In this document: positions 1 to 10,819 of the stretch, in pieces | How the letters are laid out: the number at the start of each line of letters is the position of its first letter | How positions within the stretch are numbered: position 1 is the stretch's first letter | Assembly (NCBI RefSeq): GCF_004912145.1 | Contig: NZ_STGT01000003.1 | Span: 682,001 to 746,000 of the forward strand | DNA length: 64,000 nucleotides | Direction of reading: 5' to 3' | DNA from: Peteryoungia rhizophila | GTDB lineage: Bacteria; Pseudomonadota; Alphaproteobacteria; Rhizobiales; Rhizobiaceae | The notes under the pieces: generated by a model | The model's database searches: none | Seen by the model: the letters and a program-made list of their open reading frames with translations, nothing else | Told to the model about the DNA's origin: nothing | Translations under genes and position numbers: made by a program

Positions 1-1115
1 TAAAGGGCATCGTCGGCGCTGGCGAGCAGCGTATCGAGCCCAGCGCCTTGTTCCGGCGCTTCGCAGATGCCGATACTCACCGTCACACGCAACGTCTCCA
101 CGCCGGGCATTACCATGTCGGCAATCGCAAGGCGCAGGTTTTCGGCAACGGCGATCGCCTGTTGCGCGCTCATGCGCGGCATGAGGCAGGCGAATTCTTC
201 GCCGCCGATACGGGCGAAAAGCCAACCCTTCGGCATGCGCTGGTCGATCGCGCGTGAGAAGGCGAGCAGCACCTGGTCGCCCGCCGCATGGCCATAGGTA
301 TCGTTCACAGTCTTGAAGTGATCAATGTCGAACAGAAGCAGGCTGGCGCCGCCTTCGGTCTGACGAAGGATCTCGTTGGCTTCGGTCACGAAGGTACGGC
401 GGTTTGCGAGATTGGTCAGCGGATCGCGCTCGGAGGCCAGGCGATAGCGCCATTCGTCGCGCTCCTTCGCCACGATCAGTAGCGAGACCAGCGACAGAAC
501 GATCAGCATGGAATTCGCGAGCGCGATATAGGCAAACCAGTGGGCCGTGGCGCCATCAGCGGCGTAGGGCGGAGCGACGAAGATGCTGAGTGGCACCGCG
601 GCCAGCCACAGGAACCCACGCAGCATGTTGGCCACCGCTGCGACAGTCCGGGAGGGCAGCGGTTCATGCTTGGCCCGCGCCAGGGTTTCCCGCGCTGTCA
701 GGAAACAATAGCCGGCCACGAACAGGCCGAGTGTGGCGGTCCGAGCTTCGACCGAATGCTGCAGCGGCGGCGTGAACCAAAGCAGCATCCAGAACAGCGC
801 ACCGGCAGATGCTTTCGGGATCGATACGCGCCCACCTTCGAAAGCGACGACCGCCTGCCAGAACAGCCCCACGGCGAGGATGCCGAGGCAGAGCCCCACG
901 CCGGACGACAAGGTCAGAGGCAAGGTTTCCCGGCTCGCATGAAGGAGCATGGCGACACAGCCGGCAACACCGGCGGCCACGAGGAGAGGAAGCACGCGGC
1001 TGCCACGATACCGCAACCACATATAGATGGTGACCACGGTGGAGATCAGGGTGATCAAAGCGTGGACGACCATGAGGGTGGGCAAGTGCAGCGTCTGGTC
1101 CATGCCGAAGATCAT
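1..1115 (-). CDS. GGDEF diguanylate cyclase with membrane N-terminus, truncated by window start
   Basis: Reading the minus strand gives a protein starting MIFGMDQTLHLP (an alternative Met lies at 1103), followed by roughly six hydrophobic helices over the first 190 or so residues, then a GGDEF domain. Visible GGDEF marks are RDPLTNLANRR, LLLFDIDHFK and the active-site variant GGEEF in FARIGGEEFACLMP, followed by VSIGICEA. The intact GGEEF predicts synthesis of cyclic di-GMP from two GTP at the membrane. The C-terminus runs off the left edge, so the end of the domain is unseen. It is divergently transcribed from cysS. The membrane part resembles no named sensor that I recognise. Confidence 0.88.
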   Translation of the reverse strand, partial: MIFGMDQTLHLPTLMVVHALITLISTVVTIYMWLRYRGSRVLPLLVAAGVAGCVAMLLHASRETLPLTLSSGVGLCLGILAVGLFWQAVVAFEGGRVSIPKASAGALFWMLLWFTPPLQHSVEARTATLGLFVAGYCFLTARETLARAKHEPLPSRTVAAVANMLRGFLWLAAVPLSIFVAPPYAADGATAHWFAYIALANSMLIVLSLVSLLIVAKERDEWRYRLASERDPLTNLANRRTFVTEANEILRQTEGGASLLLFDIDHFKTVNDTYGHAAGDQVLLAFSRAIDQRMPKGWLFARIGGEEFACLMPRMSAQQAIAVAENLRLAIADMVMPGVETLRVTVSIGICEAPEQGAGLDTLLASADDAL

Positions 1116-1240
1116 CTCCGAGGGGCGGGGCAAGTCTCCCTAAAATTGGGGTAGTTACCTTGAAAAAACCTTAACTCCCCAAGCGACTAGCCAAATGAAC
1201 CTGTATCGTCCCGATATGGGCAGGCCCTGGCGCAGGACCC

Positions 1241-1269
1241 TTGACCAAATCCACGACCCGCGCCATAAA
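1241..1269 (+). promoter_or_regulatory. candidate promoter for cysS
   Basis: TTGACC at 1241-1246 and CATAAA at 1264-1269 are 17 bases apart, a sigma70-like arrangement about 145 bases before the cysS start. Otherwise 1116-1414 shows no gene. It is the spacer between two divergent genes. Confidence 0.35.
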
Positions 1270-1414
1270 GCGCGTCATGAAAACGAGCCTCTGCATCATC
1301 TGCGGGATCATTATTCGCTAGCGCTTCGCTGGCCTGGCCGTTTTCGTCTCCTGCATAGACCCAGATGACAAACGACCCGGTCCAGCCGGGTACCATTCGT
1401 TCTGGGAGTTTCTC

Positions 1415-2992
1415 ATGGCCGGCGGCCTCAAGCTTTACAACACGCTCACACGCGACAAGGTCGATTTCGAACCGATCGACGATCAAAATGTGCGCCTGTA
1501 TGTCTGCGGCCCTACCGTCTACGACTTCGCCCATATCGGCAATGCGCGCCCCGTCATCGTCTTCGACGTGCTCTACCGGCTGCTGCACTACATCTATGGT
1601 GCCGACAAGGTCACCTATGTGCGCAACATCACCGACGTCGACGACAAGATCAACGCCCGGGCGCTACGCGATTTCGGCAGCCAGATCGCCGATGGCTCGA
1701 TGAGCCTCAACGAGGCCATCCGGGCGGTGACCGGCAAGACGGAGTGCCAGTTCCACGAGGACGTGGCCTCGCTCGGCTGCCTCAAGCCGACCGTCGAGCC
1801 GCGCGCCACCGACAACATTGCCCAGATGATCACGATCATCCAGCGGCTGCTCGATATGGGCCATGCCTATGTTGCGGAGGGCTCCGAAGGCCACGAAGTG
1901 CTGTTCTCCACCGCTTCGATGGCGGATTACGGCATGTTGTCGAAGCGCAAGCTGGAAGACCAGCAGGCGGGCGCGCGCGTCGCGGTCGAGAACCACAAGA
2001 TGAACCCGGCGGATTTCGTGCTGTGGAAGCAGTCGGCCGATACCGAACCCGGCTGGCCGGCGAGCTTCACCTTCGAGAAGACGGTCTATCCGATCTATGG
2101 CCGTCCCGGCTGGCATATCGAATGCTCCGCCATGGCCGACCGCTATCTCTGGGAAGAGATCAAGGACCGGCTGTCGCCAAAGGCCAAGGCGAAGCCGCAC
2201 CAGTTCGACATCCATGGCGGCGGGCTCGACCTGATCTTCCCGCACCACGAGAACGAGATCGCCCAGTCCTGCTGCGCCTTCGACAACGACCTGATGGCCA
2301 CCGTCTGGATGCATAACGGCTTCCTGCAGGTCGAGGGCCGCAAGATGTCGAAGTCGGAGGGCAATTTCGTCACGATCAACGAGTTGTTGGCGACGGAGAA
2401 GTTCGGCGGGCGCAAATGGCCGGGCGAAGTGCTCAGGCTTGCGATGCTGATGACCCATTACCGCGAGCCGATCGACTTTTCGGTCAAGCGGCTGGAGGAG
2501 GCTCTTGCCGTCCTTACACGCTGGGAACGCATCGCCAAGGAAGCTAGCGCCGTCGCTGGCGAGATCGATGACGAGTTTTTGGCACTGATCTCCGACGATC
2601 TCAGAACTGCGGACGCAATCAAACGCATTCACGAGCTGATGAATCTCAGCCAGTTTTCGGACCCCGCTTTGCCGAAAGAAGCTGCCGCGGGCAGTCTGGG
2701 TTTTGGTGCCGGCTTCTCTGGTTTCTCTTCGGAAGAAGACAGAAAAACTTCCATTGCGGCCGGCTTGGCTTGCGCTCAGATGCTAGGAATTACGGTAGTG
2801 CGAGAGGCTTCAAGCGACCTCTCCGCCGCCGTTCAGGCGCTGGTCGACATGCGGCTCGAAATGCTGAAGGCGAAGAACTTCGCCGAAGCCGACCGCATCC
2901 GCGACGAGCTTGCCGCCAAGGGCATCCAGCTGAAGGACGGCAAGGACAAGGAAACCGGCGAGCGGGTGACGACCTGGGAGGTCAAGCGTTAG
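1415..2992 (+). CDS. cysS: cysteinyl-tRNA synthetase
   Basis: Charges tRNA-Cys with cysteine in the cytosol. The 525-residue protein has the class I signatures: Cys31 in VCGPTVYD as a zinc ligand, HIGN at 40-43, the further zinc-site segments [10 protein letters not shown] and [11 protein letters not shown], and KMSKS at 310-314. The C-terminal part holds the DALR-type tRNA-binding helices. It is somewhat longer than many bacterial CysS proteins. Residues about 390-465 (bases roughly 2590-2800) use rarer codons such as AGA, CTA and GTA, and this stretch is rich in Gly, Ser and Phe, unlike the flanks. It may be a recombined or fast-evolving patch. Confidence 0.97.
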   Translation: MAGGLKLYNTLTRDKVDFEPIDDQNVRLYVCGPTVYDFAHIGNARPVIVFDVLYRLLHYIYGADKVTYVRNITDVDDKINARALRDFGSQIADGSMSLNEAIRAVTGKTECQFHEDVASLGCLKPTVEPRATDNIAQMITIIQRLLDMGHAYVAEGSEGHEVLFSTASMADYGMLSKRKLEDQQAGARVAVENHKMNPADFVLWKQSADTEPGWPASFTFEKTVYPIYGRPGWHIECSAMADRYLWEEIKDRLSPKAKAKPHQFDIHGGGLDLIFPHHENEIAQSCCAFDNDLMATVWMHNGFLQVEGRKMSKSEGNFVTINELLATEKFGGRKWPGEVLRLAMLMTHYREPIDFSVKRLEEALAVLTRWERIAKEASAVAGEIDDEFLALISDDLRTADAIKRIHELMNLSQFSDPALPKEAAAGSLGFGAGFSGFSSEEDRKTSIAAGLACAQMLGITVVREASSDLSAAVQALVDMRLEMLKAKNFAEADRIRDELAAKGIQLKDGKDKETGERVTTWEVKR

Positions 2993-2996
2993 TCGC

Positions 2997-3116
2997 ATGA
3001 CCCAGTCGAACCCCAACACCAAGATGCCGAAATGGCTGCTCTATGGCCTGATCGCCAAGGGTGCCTTGATTGCCGCGGTGATTATCGGCGTCACCGTCTA
3101 CATGACGATACAGTGA
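2997..3116 (+). CDS. small single-pass membrane protein (39 aa)
   Basis: A short ORF starting five bases after the cysS stop encodes 39 residues. It has a polar N-terminus (MTQSNPNTKMPKW) and one hydrophobic helix (LLYGLIAKGALIAAVIIGV). It sits between cysS and the first GFA gene in the same direction with tight spacing, so co-transcription is likely. The start has no strong Shine-Dalgarno, consistent with coupling to cysS termination. No function is recognised. Its reality rests on clean membrane-protein composition and position. Confidence 0.6.
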   Translation: MTQSNPNTKMPKWLLYGLIAKGALIAAVIIGVTVYMTIQ

Positions 3117-3126
3117 GGAAGACCGG

Positions 3127-3590
3127 ATGAGCGAGATCCATAGCGGCGGCTGCCAATGCGGCGCGATCCGGTTCCAGGCGTCGAAGCTCGGCCGGCCGTC
3201 AATCTGTCATTGCCGCATGTGCCAGAAGCAGTTCGGATCCTTTTTCGGCGCCTTCGTCACCGCCGATCAGGCGCATCTGACCTGGACGCGCGGCCAGCCG
3301 ATGCTCTATCGCTCGTCGGCCAAGGTGAAGCGCGGCTTCTGCGCCAAGTGCGGCACACCGCTCACCTATCAGCATCCCAATGGCGTCGAACTGGCGATCG
3401 GCGCCTTCGATCACCCGGAGCTGTTTGAGCCGCAGATCCAGGTGAACCATCACCAGCGCCTGCCATGGATCGACCAATTGTTCGAGAAGCCCGCCTACTC
3501 CAGTCCGGAAATGGAGGTCTTCTTCGCCTCGATCGAGAGCTTTCAGCATCCCGACCACGACACGGCGACATGGCCGCCGGAGGATGAACA

Positions 3591-3594
<4 letters not shown>
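3127..3594 (+). CDS. GFA/CENP-V family zinc protein, copy 1
   Basis: The 155-residue protein carries the cysteine pattern of the GFA (glutathione-dependent formaldehyde-activating enzyme-like) fold: C9 and C11 in GGCQCGAIRF, C27, C29 and C32 in CHCRMC, and C71 and C74 in FCAKCGTPL. These ligate zinc in characterised relatives. Family members are often annotated as S-(hydroxymethyl)glutathione synthase, but that activity is disputed, so no substrate is assigned. Its TGA stop overlaps the ATG of the next gene (ATGA), a paralogue with the same cysteine spacing, which suggests a tandem duplication translated in a coupled way. Confidence 0.88.
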
Positions 3595-5043
<1,449 letters not shown>

Positions 5044-5049
5044 ACTAGA

Positions 5050-5121
5050 TTTTGCCCTCACCCTAACTTCTCCCGCAAGCGCGGAGAAGGTGGCGGCAGC
5101 TCAGGCGCAACTCGTTGCGCC
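5050..5121. repeat. dispersed rhizobial intergenic palindromic repeat, copy 1
   Basis: The segment has two modules. The first is a stem-loop with CTTCTCCCGCAAGCGCGGAGAAG as its core (5068-5090). The second is GGCGCAA/TTGCGCC around a 4-base loop (5104-5121). The same two-module layout, with a matching lead TTTTGCCC(C)TCACCCTA, recurs at 33981-34063. It resembles the mosaic palindromic elements (RIME-like) common between rhizobial genes. Here it separates pip from cimA. Confidence 0.7.
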
Positions 5122-5167
5122 GGGTATGAGGGGCAGCACATTGACTGATTGCCGGAGGGGCACTCGC

Positions 5168-6784
5168 ATGACACGCGAAACGATCACTTTGTTCGACACG
5201 ACACTGCGCGACGGCCAGCAGACGCCGGGGATCGACTTCTCGGTCGAGGACAAGATCGCAATCGCTGCCATGCTGGACGAATTCGGCATCGACTTCATCG
5301 AAGGCGGCTATCCCGGTGCGAACCCGACTGACACGACGTTCTTCTCCAAGAAGCGCACGCGACGTGCGGGCTTTGTCGCCTTCGGCATGACCAAGCGCGC
5401 GGGCATTTCCGCCTCCAATGATCCGGGTCTGAGCCAGCTGATCCAGTCGAAGGCGGATGCCGTCTGTCTGGTGGCGAAAAGCTGGGACTACCATGTCAGG
5501 GTCGCGCTCGGCTGCACCAACGAGGAAAACCTCGAGAGCATCCGCGACAGCGTGAAAGCCGTGGTCGAAGCGGGCAAGCTTTCCATGGTTGACTGCGAAC
5601 ATTTTTTCGACGGCTACAAGGCCAATCCGGACTATGCCATCGCCTGCGCGAAAGAGGCTTACGACGCCGGCGCGCGCTGGGTCGTGCTGTGCGACACCAA
5701 TGGCGGCACACAGCCGCCGGAGATCCGTGAGATCGTCCAGGCCGTTATCGCATCCGGCATCCCCGGCTCCTCGCTCGGCATCCATGCCCATAACGACACT
5801 GGCCAGGCGGTCGCCAATTCGCTGGCCGCCGTCGAAGCAGGCGTACGGCAGATCCAGGGCACGCTGAACGGCATCGGCGAGCGCTGCGGCAATGCCGATC
5901 TCGTCACGATCATCCCGACGCTCTGTCTGAAGGAGACCTATTCCTCGCGCTTCGAGACCGCGATCGATCGCGAGAAACTTGTCGGCCTGACACGCCTGTC
6001 GCGCGCCTTCGACGAGCTCCTGAACCGCTCCCCCAACCACCAGTCGCCCTACGTCGGCGGCTCTGCCTTTGCCACCAAGGCCGGCATCCATGCCTCAGCG
6101 CTTCTAAAGGACCCGAAGACTTACGAGCATGTCGAGCCGGAAAGTGTCGGCAATTTCCGCAAGGTCATGGTCTCCGACCAGGGGGGCAAGGCGAACTTCC
6201 TGAACGAATTGAAGCGCCGCGGCATCACGGTTGCCAAGGACGATCCGAAGCTCGACACACTGATCTCGGTGGTCAAGGAGCGCGAAGCCTCGGGCTATGC
6301 CTATGAAGGGGCGGATGCGAGCTTCGAGCTGTTGGCACTGAAGACGCTCGGCACCGTGCCGGATTTCTTCGCGGTTGAAAGCTTCCGCGTCATGGTCGAA
6401 CGCCGCTTCGACAGCCACGGCCAGCTAAAGACGGTCTCCGAGGCGGTGGTCAAAGTGCTTGTCGATGGCGAGATGGTCATGTCGGTCGCGGAAGGTGATG
6501 GCCCGGTCAATGCACTCGACATCGCGCTGCGTAAGGATCTGGGCAAGTACCAGAGCGAGATCATCGACCTGGAACTTGCGGACTACAAGGTGCGTATCCT
6601 GAACGGCGGCACCGAGGCCATCACGCGCGTCTTGATCGAATCCACCGATGCGTCCGGTGCCCGCTGGTGGACCGTCGGCGTGTCGGAAAACATCATAGAT
6701 GCCTCCTTCCAGGCTCTGATGGATTCGATCGTCTACAAGCTGATGAAAAACCGCGAACTGGCGGGCCAGATCGCGGCTGAGTGA
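5168..6784 (+). CDS. cimA: citramalate synthase
   Basis: The 538-residue protein belongs to the isopropylmalate/citramalate synthase family. The N-terminal TIM barrel opens with LFDTTLRDGQQTPG, metal ligands are in GIHAHNDTGQAVAN, and LNGIGERCGNAD follows. The C-terminal part contains the LeuA-type allosteric domain (DYKVRILNGG). Its length and divergence fit the CimA type (citramal_synth), which condenses pyruvate and acetyl-CoA into citramalate on an alternative route to 2-oxobutyrate and isoleucine. The start is MTRETITLF after GGAGGGGCACTCGC. The longer in-frame extension would run through the upstream palindromic repeat. It converges on the MFS gene. Confidence 0.9.
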   Translation: MTRETITLFDTTLRDGQQTPGIDFSVEDKIAIAAMLDEFGIDFIEGGYPGANPTDTTFFSKKRTRRAGFVAFGMTKRAGISASNDPGLSQLIQSKADAVCLVAKSWDYHVRVALGCTNEENLESIRDSVKAVVEAGKLSMVDCEHFFDGYKANPDYAIACAKEAYDAGARWVVLCDTNGGTQPPEIREIVQAVIASGIPGSSLGIHAHNDTGQAVANSLAAVEAGVRQIQGTLNGIGERCGNADLVTIIPTLCLKETYSSRFETAIDREKLVGLTRLSRAFDELLNRSPNHQSPYVGGSAFATKAGIHASALLKDPKTYEHVEPESVGNFRKVMVSDQGGKANFLNELKRRGITVAKDDPKLDTLISVVKEREASGYAYEGADASFELLALKTLGTVPDFFAVESFRVMVERRFDSHGQLKTVSEAVVKVLVDGEMVMSVAEGDGPVNALDIALRKDLGKYQSEIIDLELADYKVRILNGGTEAITRVLIESTDASGARWWTVGVSENIIDASFQALMDSIVYKLMKNRELAGQIAAE

Positions 6785-6795
6785 CGTCTTCCCGG

Positions 6796-7971
6796 TCAGG
6801 CTGCGAGCCGGTCGCGGCTTTGACCTTTGTGCTCGTAGCGCCGCGCTGCGAAAAACAGGACCAGGGCTGCGATCGGGAAGGCCGCGGCCACAAGTGGCAG
6901 GGCGGACAGGCCCGGGCCATGGTCAATGGCCAGACCGCCGCCCCAGGCGCCGATGGCGTTGCCGAGATTGAAGGCGGCGATGTTGAAGCTTGAGGCGAGC
7001 GCCTGCCCTGCCCCTTGCGCCTTCTCGAGGACCCGCATCTGAAGTGGTGCGACCGTTGCAAACCCCGCAGCCCCGACCAGACCGACCATCGCGACCATCA
7101 AGCCCTTTTCCGGCAGGACAAAAGCCATGACAAGCAGCGAGAGGCTCAATGCGACGAGCGTCAGCAAGATGGATCGGTCGAGATTGCGGTCTGCCAGCCT
7201 GCCGCCGACGAGATTGCCGATGATCAGGCCGCCGCCGAAGACAAGCAGGATCGGCGACACGGCAGCGTCGGAGAATCCGGTCACCTGGGTCAGCACAGGC
7301 GCGATATAGGTGAAGACCGTGAAGACGCCGGCATAGCCGAGTACCGTGATCGCGAGGCCGGCCAGAACCTGCGGGCGTCCCATCGTGGCAAGATCCGACC
7401 GCCAGTCCTGCGGCTCTGGCTCGCTGTCGTCGCGGGGCAGGAAGATCGTAAGCACGGCAAGCGCGATCACGCCGACCACGGCAACAGCCCAGAAGGTCGT
7501 GCGCCATCCATATTCCTGGCCGAGCCAGGTCCCGAAGGGAACGCCCGCGATATTGGCAACCGTCAGGCCGGTGAACATGATGGCGATTGCGGATGCGCGA
7601 CGCTCGGGCGCCACGAGACCCGTCGCGACGACGGAGCCGACGCCGAAGAAGGTGCCATGCGACAAAGCGGCCAGCAGTCGGGCTGCCATCAGGGTCTCGT
7701 AGTTGGGCGCGATTGCACAGGCGATGTTGCCGATGGTGAAGATCACCATCAGCGCGATCAACACGGTCTTGCGCGGCCAGCGGCTGGACAGGGCTGTCAG
7801 GATCGGCGCGCCAAAGACGACGCCAAGCGCATAGCCGGAAATGAGCAGTCCGGCCGCAGCGATGGAAACGCCGAGATCAGCGCTGACATCGATGAGCAGG
7901 CCCATGATAACGAATTCTGTGACGCCGATTCCGAAGGCACCGACTGTCAGGGCATAGAGAGCGAGAGGCAT
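6796..7971 (-). CDS. MFS efflux transporter, DHA1 family
   Basis: A 391-residue polytopic inner-membrane protein of the major facilitator superfamily with about 12 hydrophobic helices. The beginning MPLALYALTVGAFGIGVTEF and the loop ALSSRWPRK after helix 2 are typical of the AraJ/YdhP-like DHA1 proton-driven exporters. The substrate cannot be told. The start at 7971 is preceded by AGGA about ten bases away. A 16-residue longer reading lacks such a site. It is divergent from a LysR-type regulator, which probably controls it. Confidence 0.9.
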   Translation of the reverse strand: MPLALYALTVGAFGIGVTEFVIMGLLIDVSADLGVSIAAAGLLISGYALGVVFGAPILTALSSRWPRKTVLIALMVIFTIGNIACAIAPNYETLMAARLLAALSHGTFFGVGSVVATGLVAPERRASAIAIMFTGLTVANIAGVPFGTWLGQEYGWRTTFWAVAVVGVIALAVLTIFLPRDDSEPEPQDWRSDLATMGRPQVLAGLAITVLGYAGVFTVFTYIAPVLTQVTGFSDAAVSPILLVFGGGLIIGNLVGGRLADRNLDRSILLTLVALSLSLLVMAFVLPEKGLMVAMVGLVGAAGFATVAPLQMRVLEKAQGAGQALASSFNIAAFNLGNAIGAWGGGLAIDHGPGLSALPLVAAAFPIAALVLFFAARRYEHKGQSRDRLAA

Positions 7972-8051
7972 GGAGATGCGTTCCTGTTGACTTGGATGCA
8001 CCTCAGATAGACAGCCCACGCCTGATGAAATAGTCTGCCATTAAGCACAAC

Positions 8052-8066
8052 ATTCATGAAATGAAT
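8052..8066. promoter_or_regulatory. candidate LysR-type operator between MFS and LysR genes
   Basis: ATTCAT-GAA-ATGAAT is a perfect 6-bp inverted repeat with the T-N11-A shape typical of LysR-type regulator boxes. It lies five bases before the LysR start codon and about 80 bases from the divergent MFS start, a position suited to autorepression. Confidence 0.45.
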
Positions 8067-8071
8067 TCACA

Positions 8072-8977
8072 ATGGCGAGGCAGGACATCAACCGTTCCGG
8101 CGAAATGGAAGTGTTCGTGCAGGTGGTGGAACTGGGTGGTTTCTCGGTTGCTGCGCGCTTTCTCCGCATGACACCATCTGCCGTGAGCAAACTGGTCGCG
8201 CGGCTGGAGACGCGGCTCGGCACGCGGCTGGTCAACCGGACCACGCGCAAGCTACTGCTGACGCCCGAGGGTCGAACCTTCTACGAGCGATCGGTTGGGA
8301 TACTCGCTGACATAGAGGAGGCCGAGCGCAGCGCCGCCAATCTCGACGATCCGCGCGGCCTCATCCGCATCAATACCAGCGCCGCCTATGGCACCCATGT
8401 GCTTGCGCCACTGTTGGCGGATTTCCTGGAAACCTATCCCGGCATTTCTGTCGAAGTCGTCCAGACGGACCTCGTGGTAGACCTGCTCGCAGAGCGGGCT
8501 GATATCGCCATCCGGGCAGGCGCCATGCGCGATTCCAGTCTGGTGGCTCGCAAGCTCGGCGAGACACCGCTGGTCATCGTCGGGTCGCCTGCCTATCTGG
8601 CACGCCATGGCGTTCCGAAAACGGCATCCGATCTGGAGCAGCACAGCCGGCTCGGCTTCGGCTATGTCCGGGCTCTCAGAGAATGGTCCGCGCCGGAAGG
8701 CGAGACGATCGTTCAAGTGCCTGTGATCGGCAGGGTAAGTGCCAGCGATGGCGAAGCGCTTAGGCATTTCGCCATCGGCGGTGCCGGCCTCGTGCAACTC
8801 GCCCAGTTCACCGTGGCCGAGGACCTGAAGGCCGGTCGATTGGTCACGGTGCTCGATGATCCGCGCACCCGCCTCAGCGAACCCTTCCATGCAGTCTATG
8901 TGGGTCAAGGCGGCCACCTGCCGGCACGCATCCGCGTGATGCTCGACTTCCTTGCCAAGCACGGGCGCGTTTCCTGA
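8072..8977 (+). CDS. LysR-family transcriptional regulator
   Basis: The 301-residue protein has an N-terminal winged helix (about 10-68), with the recognition segment MTPSAVSKLVARLETRLGTR, then a periplasmic-binding-like effector domain starting near RGLIRINTSAAYG and containing DIAIRAG. It resembles the DmlR/YafC subgroup. It is divergent from the MFS exporter at 6796-7971, so it most likely senses the exported compound or a relative and regulates that gene and itself. No conventional Shine-Dalgarno is visible because the palindrome at 8052-8066 occupies that position. Confidence 0.93.
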   Translation: MARQDINRSGEMEVFVQVVELGGFSVAARFLRMTPSAVSKLVARLETRLGTRLVNRTTRKLLLTPEGRTFYERSVGILADIEEAERSAANLDDPRGLIRINTSAAYGTHVLAPLLADFLETYPGISVEVVQTDLVVDLLAERADIAIRAGAMRDSSLVARKLGETPLVIVGSPAYLARHGVPKTASDLEQHSRLGFGYVRALREWSAPEGETIVQVPVIGRVSASDGEALRHFAIGGAGLVQLAQFTVAEDLKAGRLVTVLDDPRTRLSEPFHAVYVGQGGHLPARIRVMLDFLAKHGRVS

Positions 8978-9117
8978 GACACGGATTCGTGGCGGAGCAG
9001 ATCGGTTGCACGCCATTGATCGCGCGAGATGAACGATCCATCACTGAAATGCATTTGCGCCTGCCATCCTGCGGGCGTATGGCCGTTTCCTTAGCATAAC
9101 AAAAGTCAGGAAACACC

Positions 9118-10014
9118 ATGGCCGACGTCTCTGCCCCCGCCGAGAACAAGGACAGTCTGAACGGCTTTCTCTTCGCGCTTTCCGCCTATCTGCTCTGGGG
9201 CTTCCTGCCGCTCTACATGAAGGCTCTGGCGCATATCTCGCCGGCCGAAGTGATCGCGCATCGTATCCTTTGGTCGATCCCGGTCGCGGGTCTGCTGCTG
9301 ATCGTGCTCAAGCGGACGGATGACTTGAAGAAGGCGATCCGCAATCCGCGCATGCTGGGCATGGCGGCCGTGACCGCGACGCTGATCAGCGTCAACTGGG
9401 GCATCTATGTCTGGGCAATCGGCACTGGCCACGCGCTGGACACGGCGCTGGGCTATTTCATCAATCCGCTTTTCTCGATCCTGATGGGCGCAGTACTCCT
9501 GAAGGAAAAGCTAAAGCGGACGCAGATCGCGGCCTTGGCGCTCGTTGTCATCGCCGTGATCATCCTGACGGTGGAAGCAGGGCGCCTGCCGGTGGTAGCG
9601 TTGGCGCTCACCTTCTCCTGGGGCTTCTACGCCTTCTTCCGCAAGACATTGCCGATCGGGCCGAACCAGGGCTTCCTGCTCGAAGTGCTGCTGCTCTCGC
9701 CGATCGCGCTCGGCTATCTCGTCTATCTGAACCTTGAGGGCGGCGGGCATTTCCTGATGGGCAACACAACCGATACGATCCTGCTCGCTGCGGCGGGCCT
9801 GGTAACAGCGGTGCCGCTGATCCTCTATGCCAACGGCGCCAAGCTGTTGCGCCTGTCGACCATCGGCATCATGCAGTATATCGCCCCGTCGATGATCTTC
9901 ATCACCGCCGTTTTCGTCTTCAACGAGCCCTTCAGCGCCGCCAAGGCAGTCGCTTTCCCACTGATCTGGGCGGCGCTGGTGATCTATACGCTGCCGATGC
10001 TCCGGCAGCGCTGA
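9118..10014 (+). CDS. rarD: EamA-family transporter RarD
   Basis: A 298-residue inner-membrane protein with about ten hydrophobic helices. The RarD signature is clear: LSAYLLWGFLPLYMK, EVIAHRILWS, INWGIY-like SVNWGIYVWAI, ALGYFINPLFSILMG and IGIMQYIAPSMIF. RarD was named from E. coli as a chloramphenicol-sensitivity permease, but its natural substrate is unknown. It stands alone with a 140-base spacer upstream and converges on the LOG gene. Confidence 0.93.
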   Translation: MADVSAPAENKDSLNGFLFALSAYLLWGFLPLYMKALAHISPAEVIAHRILWSIPVAGLLLIVLKRTDDLKKAIRNPRMLGMAAVTATLISVNWGIYVWAIGTGHALDTALGYFINPLFSILMGAVLLKEKLKRTQIAALALVVIAVIILTVEAGRLPVVALALTFSWGFYAFFRKTLPIGPNQGFLLEVLLLSPIALGYLVYLNLEGGGHFLMGNTTDTILLAAAGLVTAVPLILYANGAKLLRLSTIGIMQYIAPSMIFITAVFVFNEPFSAAKAVAFPLIWAALVIYTLPMLRQR

Positions 10015-10040
10015 TCGACGTCAGTTTTCAAAGCCTGACT

Positions 10041-10661
10041 TCAAAGCTTGGAAATGGTTTCCGGATCGCCTTCTGGCGCTCCGGTCTCGGCCCAGCGAGC
10101 CTCGATCGCCGGCACGATATCTTCGATCCTGTCGATGACCAGAGGTCGCACGAGATGGGCGGTGTGGATGAAGCCGGACGCCGACATGTGGTCGATCAGC
10201 TCCAGCATCGGCTTCCAGAAGTCGCTGACATTGGCAAAGACCATCGGCTTGGCGTGACGGCCCAGCTGACCCCAGGTCATGATCTCGACGATCTCCTCCA
10301 AAGTGCCGATTCCACCCGGCAGGGTCACGAAAGCGTCAGAGCGCTCGAACATGGCGTGCTTGCGCTCGTGCATGTCCTTGGTGATGATCAACTCGTTGAG
10401 TTGCCCGAGCGAATGGCGCGTCGCTTCCATGTCGACCAGGAATTCGGGTATGATGCCGGTCACATGGCCGCCGGCAGACAAGACGCCGGCTGCGACCGCA
10501 CCCATGATGCCCTTGGTGCCACCGCCATAGACCAGCCGAAGGTTGTTTTCGGCCAGCGCGCGGCCAAACAGGCGGCCAGCTTCCATGAAGGCGGGATCGC
10601 GTCCGGGCTGGGAGCCGCAATAGACGCAGACGGATCGAATCGGGGATTTTTCTTCGCTCAT
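10041..10661 (-). CDS. LOG-family cytokinin riboside monophosphate phosphoribohydrolase
   Basis: The 206-residue Rossmann-fold protein shows SVCVYCGS at the N-terminus, LVYGGGTKGIMG, and the LOG catalytic motif PGGIGTLEEIVE with the Arg/His pair in MHERKHAMF. Relatives cleave nucleoside 5'-monophosphates to free base and ribose 5-phosphate (TIGR00730). In plant-associated bacteria this can activate cytokinins, but housekeeping roles are equally possible. The start MSEEKSPIRS is chosen because a 33-residue upstream extension is not family-like. It is divergent from the LysM protein. Confidence 0.92.
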   Translation of the reverse strand: MSEEKSPIRSVCVYCGSQPGRDPAFMEAGRLFGRALAENNLRLVYGGGTKGIMGAVAAGVLSAGGHVTGIIPEFLVDMEATRHSLGQLNELIITKDMHERKHAMFERSDAFVTLPGGIGTLEEIVEIMTWGQLGRHAKPMVFANVSDFWKPMLELIDHMSASGFIHTAHLVRPLVIDRIEDIVPAIEARWAETGAPEGDPETISKL

Positions 10662-10819
10662 AGGCGGCAAAAAACAGCCTGCGCCGCGCAAGGTCAACAA
10701 AATTGGCTGAAAAGCGGAGGCCGACCGGCCGGAATAGGGTCGTGACGCTTGTCGAAACAAGCGGTTAAGGCTAGCAATTCCGAGGGATATGGCGGCTGTT
10801 CCGCCGGGAGACTTGAGAC

